Assembly (NCBI GenBank): GCA_009602725.1 | Contig: WELB01000166.1 | Span: 174,741-190,009 of the forward strand | Source: Spirogloea muscicola | Lineage: Eukaryota; Streptophyta; Zygnematophyceae; Spirogloeales; Spirogloeaceae | DNA: 15,269 nt | Reading direction: 5' to 3' | In this document: piece after piece, positions 10,433 through 15,269 of the stretch | Position numbering within the stretch: position 1 is the stretch's first letter | Layout of the letters: each line of letters opens with the position of its first letter | The notes under the pieces: model-generated | What the model was told of the DNA's origin: nothing | What the model saw: only the letters and a program-made list of their open reading frames with translations | Database searches by the model: none | Position numbers and translations under genes: made by a program

Positions 10433-11295
10433 ACCCGCCCCGTGTGGAAGAGCTCACTTCCCCATGCCATCTGCATGAGTAGCGTACTGCCTCGGCTTGG
10501 CCTCCCCTTCGCATCAAGCAGAAGAAAGTGCTCGCCCATAGAGGATTCAAGCGCACTGCGCGTCTCCCTTCCTTTCCCCTTAGGACCTTGTCCCATCTTA
10601 TCGGGCTGGCTTTTCACAGCCCTTGCCCCCGTTGGAATGCAAGCTCATCTTCGAAGAGCCCCTTCCTTTTCCCTGCTGCTAGTCATTCCCGACTTGCGGC
10701 TAATTCCGACTGGCGGCCTTTGACTGGTAGCACCAAGTGGCTATCTGCAGCAGCCACCTGTACTGCTCAGGTGGGTCGCGCTTCTGTGTTGGGGTTCCTT
10801 CCGGACGTTGTCACTCATTGCAGCCTTACTATTAGGACCTTGTTAGTTGGCACCCTCGCAAAAGTCACAAAGAATTGTTCCGTAAGTTTAGGCTCCTTCC
10901 AGCCCTTTCAGACGTTGTCTACTTTCGTTTGGGCTGGCCTCTCACAACCGCCGACTTGATTTCTGACTTGCGGCTGCTAACTAGAGGATTACTAAGTAAT
11001 TATCCTACATGGTACTTGCTTAGTGAGTGTTTCAGCGCTTTTCGGCCCTTTCGGACATTGTCAATATTTTCCGGGCTGGCTTTTCACAGCCCTCGCCTCC
11101 TTTCGAAGAGCCACAAGCTCTCACAGCCATCGCATTCCACTGGCAGAGCTATCACTTCCCGATCCCAGGACCATTCCCTGGTCCGCCGTCTAGCTATTCA
11201 GACTTGCATCTTCTGACTAGAGGTTACCGAGAGTCCCCTTGCTGCTGTCTTAGCACTTAGCACCCTGGCTTCTTCTGTCCTTGTCCATTACTTTT

Positions 11296-11505
11296 GGGCT
11301 GGCCTCTCCCAGCCACCAGTCAATCTGGCCGCGCTTGTTGCTTATGGTCTTTACTTCTCTTCCCTGGGCTGGCCAATCACAGCCCTCAACGATATACAGG
11401 AAACTTCTTCCCCTCCCGACTTTGTATATTATTTCGGGCTGGCTTCTCACAGCCACCAGTCAATTTGGAAGCGCTGATTCTTCTTTCCCTGCCCTCTAAT
11501 TTGGC
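11296..11505 (+). repeat. Three 70-bp-spaced units of the hairpin motif
   Basis: GGGCTGGC motifs start at 11296, 11366 and 11436, exactly 70 bp apart. Units 1 and 3 also share CCACCAGTCAAT(C/T)TGG after the motif. Unit 2 is diverged in that part. This is the only strictly periodic stretch in the repeat island. Confidence 0.75.
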
Positions 11506-11589
11506 TACTCTTTCTTTCTAGTAGTAGTCTCTTTCTACTGGGAATGAAAGAGATCGCCCATTGAAGAAGGCTCGCCCATAGAGAAAGAG

Positions 11590-11608
11590 GGGCTGGCAAA
11601 GCCAGCCC
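11590..11608. repeat. Perfect 8-bp palindrome GGGCTGGC-AAA-GCCAGCCC
   Basis: A compact form of the island's motif in which both arms are the GGGCTGGC half, separated by 3 nt. It is flanked by AAAAAGAATGGACAATGTCC, the reverse complement of the sequence that precedes the motif elsewhere, which marks this copy as minus-oriented. Confidence 0.85.
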
Positions 11609-11699
11609 AAAAAGAATGGACAATGTCCAAAGCCGAAGAATGAGATGCCGAGGAAGGACTCCTCTACTCTACCAATCACGACAACAGACTAGGGAAGCT

Positions 11700-11870
11700 C
11701 TGTACCCGCGAGTGAGCAACATCAGGTCCGAGTAGCTCGAGGCAGGGAAGGAGGCACTCCGCCGAGACCCGGAGGCCGCGGCCAGAGCGCGTCCTGCGCG
11801 CGTGTGGACAGCGTGGGCAAGGGATCGCTGGAACGATACCGCCAAGCGCATGCGAAAGACCTGGGCGAGC
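11700..11870 (-). repeat. Repeat block copy 2 (minus orientation)
   Basis: Inverted homologue of the block at 10120-10280, with the same order of landmarks on the minus strand. On that strand it is followed at 11608-11590 by GACATTGTCCATTC and the GGGCTGGC motif, and preceded at about 11910-11883 by another TTGTCCATTC-GGGCTGGC. A third, partial plus-strand copy (CTTGGCTGCTGCTTCCGG) is at about 12294-12375. Confidence 0.6.
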
Positions 11871-12720
11871 GACCCGGCCGGAACAGCCAGCCCAAAAAAG
11901 AATGGACAAAGTACGAGAAGGGAGCCAGGGGAAGCGCTAAGAAAAACAAGCACAAGAAGAAACAAAGCAACTACGAATGACTCAGTAATTCCTGCTGAGC
12001 AGCCGCAGATCAGAGATGCTAGGGTCCTGGAAGTGGGTCCCGAGTGGGAGAGTCTTTGGGAGAGCCACTTCTCTATTTACCCCACTGGCAAGTCTCTCTC
12101 TTCCCCGCCCTGCCCGGTCACCACAGCCAGGCTCCAGGACGACGCGAGCCGCTCGATTTGCATCCGCCCCAAGGGGCATCTTCCTTCGCCTGTGACGTCA
12201 CCCCTCCCAGCGCGCTGGTGCCGCAGCCTCCCTGCCGAGGTGCCTTGCCCCCATTGGGAGAGCCACTTTCTTGCCTTCGCTGTCAATTTGCGCCTTGGCT
12301 GCTGCTTCCGGCTTGCGTCAGTGCGACGTCTTTCCGCCCTCTAGCTGTTCCGACCTGCACTCACTGACTAGATTCCTCTAAGAACCCACTTACTGACGTC
12401 TTTGAGATTAGTATTCTGCTTTTTGCGCCATCCGGCCCTTTCAGACCTTGTCCATTCCTCTGTGCTGGCCTCTCACAGCCACTGCTGTCAATCTGGAAGA
12501 GCCGTTCTCTTCATTTCCGCAGCAACTCCGTCCATCTCGACTGGCGGAGGCCTTTCAGTACTCCTATAAATTTTCTGAATTCTACTGCCTGGACAATGTA
12601 TCGGCTTGAAACGGCCACCCTTTCAATTCATGCGCACCGTGCGCCTTCTCTCTCCTGTTGTGGTTATACTTGTGGCCTGGCCCGTCGCAGCCCTCGCCTG
12701 CTTGAGAAGAGCTCTTGTTT

Positions 12721-13294
12721 CCCTGGCCCCCACTTTAGTACCACTCCAAACGGCACCCAGGCATGCATATGGGCCTACAAGGTGCCCTTCTCTTGACCTT
12801 CTTGTGACAGAGTTACAGGAGCCTCGCCGAGCTGCACAAGACCACTTGTGCAGTGATCATTTGCACAGGCGTGTCCTGCATGCATTGCGTGGCAACCGCA
12901 CAGCGTCTCACTAGTGGCATACTGCTGACATCCAGATGCCATAAGGTGTCAAAAGTCCTGCAGTTGAGTCTGTCATTGGATTGTGACCAATTTTCAAGCA
13001 TGCCAACATGATGCCCTGGTAAGGACATAAAGATCTGCTAAGCAAAAAATTGCTCGCCCTCTTACGCATTGGGCCCTGGAGGAGAGAAGTTTGTGCTCAA
13101 TCACAAACGACTGAAGTCAGGGCTAACTTGACTAAATTGGTAGTCAATCTCGAATTGACCATTGGCTGATAAAGGCATACCAGAACCTAGTCAGCAACAC
13201 AAGCATGAAAAGCTTGTCCACAATCCAGCACAGTAAAGACAGCTCCTGCCAACAGGTGGGCCGTCACTGCCATAGGTTCATGACTGTCCATGAT
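12721..13294. other. Intergenic spacer downstream of the PDI gene
   Basis: No gene is recognisable. It must include the 3' UTR of the minus-strand PDI gene. A minus-strand TGTAA (plus TTACA at 12813-12817) is a possible polyadenylation signal, about 480 bp after the stop. That is far for a 3' UTR, so this is weak. Confidence 0.4.
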
Positions 13295-14672
13295 TCAGGA
13301 CACTAGTACGGGCTCTTTCCCCAGCTCAGTAACATTCCCCTCAACTTCAGTGACCGGTATTCTCTCAAACTCATCAATATACTTCCTCAGCACCTCCAAG
13401 TCGCGTCCACCTGGTGCACACGGCACAGAAATCTTACACCGTATCAGGTGGTTGAGAGAGAGCCACGAAGCCGCGCCATCCTGTGAGGATTCAGTGGTGA
13501 TCTGGGTGTACAGGTCAAAGGCACATCCAGAGACAGGCATGTCTGACTCAACTAGCACTTGTTGACCAGTGAGTGCTTCAGGTGACTCTGCTGTACTCGT
13601 GTAGCCAAGAAGTGCAAGCAAGCTAAGTCCATGTCCACCAGTCAATCACATGAGTACAATGGCCCACAGGAGCATCTGGTTTCTGGACAGTCCCATCAGG
13701 TCTCCACTAAGAACCAACACAGTGCTGGATGGTGATTGGCAGCGTGAGAGCTTGCTTGGAATACCTGAGTACTTCTCGTGGTCCTTGCCGTCAAAGAACA
13801 TCTTCAAGCTTGGATAGCCCCGGATCTAACAGAGACAACATGAGCAACTTCAAGCACTGACCTGGGAGCATACTACAATCGCATGTTCTAAATTCTGCCA
13901 TGAGACCAGGAACTTGTAGAGGTGAAATGCTCAGAAAATATGTTGCGACGCAACCTGCTGCGCTCTGCTGCGTCTGTGCAAACCCTCCTGGTCGAATTTC
14001 TAAACAGGGTCTGATCATGCAGCAGGAGTTGGACCTCGTATTGCGAGCACGTCTTCTTCTCGCTGGTGCAGTCGACCTGGGCTATGATGGTGTCATCCCT
14101 GTCCTCGTAAGAGGCAGCCAGCGCCTTCCATGTGGGGCTCAACCTCTTACTACCACATGCACAGAGGACTGATCAGGACCTGACCCAAATCACGATGACC
14201 GAACGAGGAGGACGTGGGTATGCGAGCTGCGCAGCTTTCATGGAGGGCATGCACAGAGGACTGGTCAGGACCTGACAAGAATGATAACGACCGAAAAAGG
14301 AGGACGTCAATTTCGACAGCTGCGCAGCTTTCGTGAAGGGCAAGCGACTGCATGTGGCAGCGTAGCAGTGCGTCGCCCCCGCGGCAGGCTCACCAGTGGC
14401 CACACCAGGGTGCGAAGAACTCCACGAAGAAGAGCTTCCCCTTCTCAGCGATCTGAGTGCCCCAGCAAAGCCGTGAGCGCCGCTAGTCAGTCGCCGGTAC
14501 AGAGCACTGAAGCGGCCTGGCTTGCCGGAGTGGGGCTGCCAGAAGGCCCCACCGTGGCGTTGAAGGTGTCGTCCGTGAGCACCAGTGGCGCGCCGCCGTC
14601 GCTCGAGACGGCGCTGGCCGCGGCGGCGGCGGCGAGCAGGGCCAGCAGCGCTAGCGGCAGGGCGGCCGCCAT
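13295..14672 (-). CDS. Single-domain protein disulfide isomerase (PDIL5-1-like), 5 exons
   Basis: Complete spliced gene. Exons in transcript order: 14672-14553, 14452-14394, 14149-14035, 13825-13765, 13410-13295. They sum to 471 nt, 156 aa plus TGA, all phases consistent. Residues 1-21 form a Leu/Ala signal peptide with an ASA cleavage site. The thioredoxin fold follows: VLTDDTFNAT, VEFFAPWCGHC (catalytic CGHC at 57-60), KRLSPTWKALA, IIAQVDCTSEKKTC, RGYPSLKMFFDG (cis-Pro at 103), and GRDLEVLRKYIDEF. One Trx domain plus a short tail, and the VDC..C and GRD(L/V)E.L motifs, fit plant PDIL5-1, which catalyses thiol-disulfide exchange on secretory proteins in the ER. Two N-glycosylation sequons (NAT 38-40, NVT 144-146) fit the secretory route. 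The C-terminus ends PVLVS with no KDEL-type signal. The start has the context GCCGCCATGG. An alternative reading is another small PDI/ERp class. Confidence 0.93.
14157..14341. repeat. 92-bp tandem duplication inside PDI intron 2
   Basis: Copies 14157-14248 and 14249-14341 both begin ATGCACAGAGGACTG and end CAGCTTTC(A/G)TG(G/A)AGGGC. They share AGCTGCGCAGCTTTC and GGAGGACGT and diverge in between. They make up 185 of the 244 bp of the intron. Copy 1 ends 7 bp from the acceptor side. Confidence 0.85.
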
Positions 14673-14825
14673 GGCGGCAGCCGGGCCCGCGGCCGCCAGT
14701 GCCGCTGCCGCAGCTGCAGGACGATGGCTCAGTGCTGGATTCTTTGTCGGGGTTGCAAATCAGCGACGGGGGGGTTCGAGCCCTGCCGCCGCCTGGAGCT
14801 CGCAGACTAATGACGGCCCAATTTC
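14673..14825 (-). promoter_or_regulatory. GC-rich upstream region of the PDI gene
   Basis: Immediately upstream of the PDI start codon. It is rich in GCC/GCA triplets and contains no recognisable TATA box. It presumably holds the 5' UTR and core promoter; ER-stress-type elements were not recognised. Confidence 0.35.
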
Positions 14826-14944
14826 CACTTGCCCGGTCGGTCACGGCCGAAGGGTACGTGTCGCGCGTCGTATGGATGCCCAGGGTCAAGACCCTGCCAA
14901 TGCGAGGCTAAGGCGGGGCCAATAAACGACCGACCGGGCAAGTG
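14826..14944. repeat. 17-bp perfect inverted repeat enclosing a smaller hairpin
   Basis: CACTTGCCCGGTCGGTC (14826-14842) and its exact reverse complement GACCGACCGGGCAAGTG (14928-14944) enclose 85 nt. Inside is CAGGGTC-AA-GACCCTG (14881-14896). The arms continue imperfectly outward for about 10 nt. It could be a small foldback element or an artefact near the contig end. Confidence 0.8.

Positions 14945-15269
<325 letters not shown>

Larger units (their letters stand above)
10120..12720. repeat. Degenerate repeat island in both orientations, marked by a hairpin motif
   Basis: No gene is visible. About eleven copies of a GGGCTGGCYTYTCACAGCC-like motif recur: 10387-10405 (minus), 10415-10432, 10603-10621, 10931-10949, 11073-11091, 11296-11314, 11366-11384, 11436-11454, 11590-11608 (palindromic form), about 11883-11892 (minus, partial), 12462-12480, and a diverged copy at about 12674. 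Each can form a 5-6 bp stem (GGGCTG/CAGCCC) with an 8-nt loop. Many are preceded by GACCTTGTCCATTC-like sequence. Several are followed by GGAAGAGCC. Farther on lies a CCGACTTGCGGCT / TGACTAGAGGTTAC block (10254, 10689, 10963, about 11200, 12350). Open frames through the units differ between copies, so this looks non-coding: a decayed transposon family or complex satellite. Confidence 0.8.

Noticed and set aside
11296-11454. CRISPR-like array (short palindromic repeat at regular spacing)
   Set aside because: Only three regularly spaced units, the repeats vary, spacers share sequence, and the context is a spliced eukaryotic genome.
10528-11521. Overlapping open frames in the repeat island with recurring GLAFHSP / AGFSQP peptides
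   Set aside because: They are the hairpin motif read in different frames. Frames are not kept between copies, so there is no evidence of coding.
12813-13028. Minus-strand 71-codon open frame downstream of the PDI gene
   Set aside because: No recognisable motif, atypical composition for a coding exon in this window, and no splice-compatible link to the PDI gene.
14710-14785. tRNA-like A-box (TGGCTCAGTGCTGG) and B-box (GGTTCGAGCCC) upstream of the PDI gene
   Set aside because: The T stem pairs over only about 3 bp beyond the loop, and no 7-bp acceptor stem closes the structure. It is probably a chance match in GC-rich sequence.

Overview
The window reads as nuclear DNA of a green plant-lineage eukaryote, most likely a chlorophyte alga (a Trebouxiophyceae-like genome is my best guess). 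Supporting signs are three spliced genes whose closest recognisable relatives are plant/algal families, short introns (100-388 bp) with GTGAGT/GTGCGN-type donors, GC-rich exons with Ala/Ser/Pro low complexity, and start contexts such as GCCGCCATGG. None of the three genes is a single open reading frame. I rebuilt them by joining exons at splice sites, and every junction keeps phase.

Layout. (1) 1-5690, plus strand: the 3' ten exons of a plant-type T-complex 11 (TCP11/SOK1) gene, with its 5' end outside the window; 1155 codons plus stop are visible. (2) 5691-6444: tail-to-tail intergenic spacer. (3) 9483-6445, minus strand: a complete nine-exon PLAC8-family gene of 298 aa with a QGYPP-repeat tail and two microexons (22 and 19 nt). 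(4) 9484-10100: GC-rich upstream region with a CGG-triplet tract and one N. (5) About 10120-12720: no gene, but a cluster of degenerate repeats in both orientations, marked by a recurrent hairpin motif GGGCTGGCYTYTCACAGCC. (6) 12721-13294: spacer downstream of the last gene. (7) 14672-13295, minus strand: a complete five-exon single-thioredoxin-domain protein disulfide isomerase (PDIL5-1-like, 156 aa, CGHC active site). (8) 14673-15269: GC-rich upstream sequence with a 17-bp inverted repeat, then a deteriorating contig end finishing in 13 G and 120 T.

The three genes have no evident shared pathway. This looks like ordinary nuclear gene neighbourhood with a transposon- or satellite-like repeat island in the middle. 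The most unusual items are the hairpin-repeat island, two microexons in one gene, a GC-AG intron carrying a 15-bp perfect inverted repeat, a perfect four-unit heat-shock element inside an intron, and a 92-bp tandem duplication that fills most of one PDI intron.
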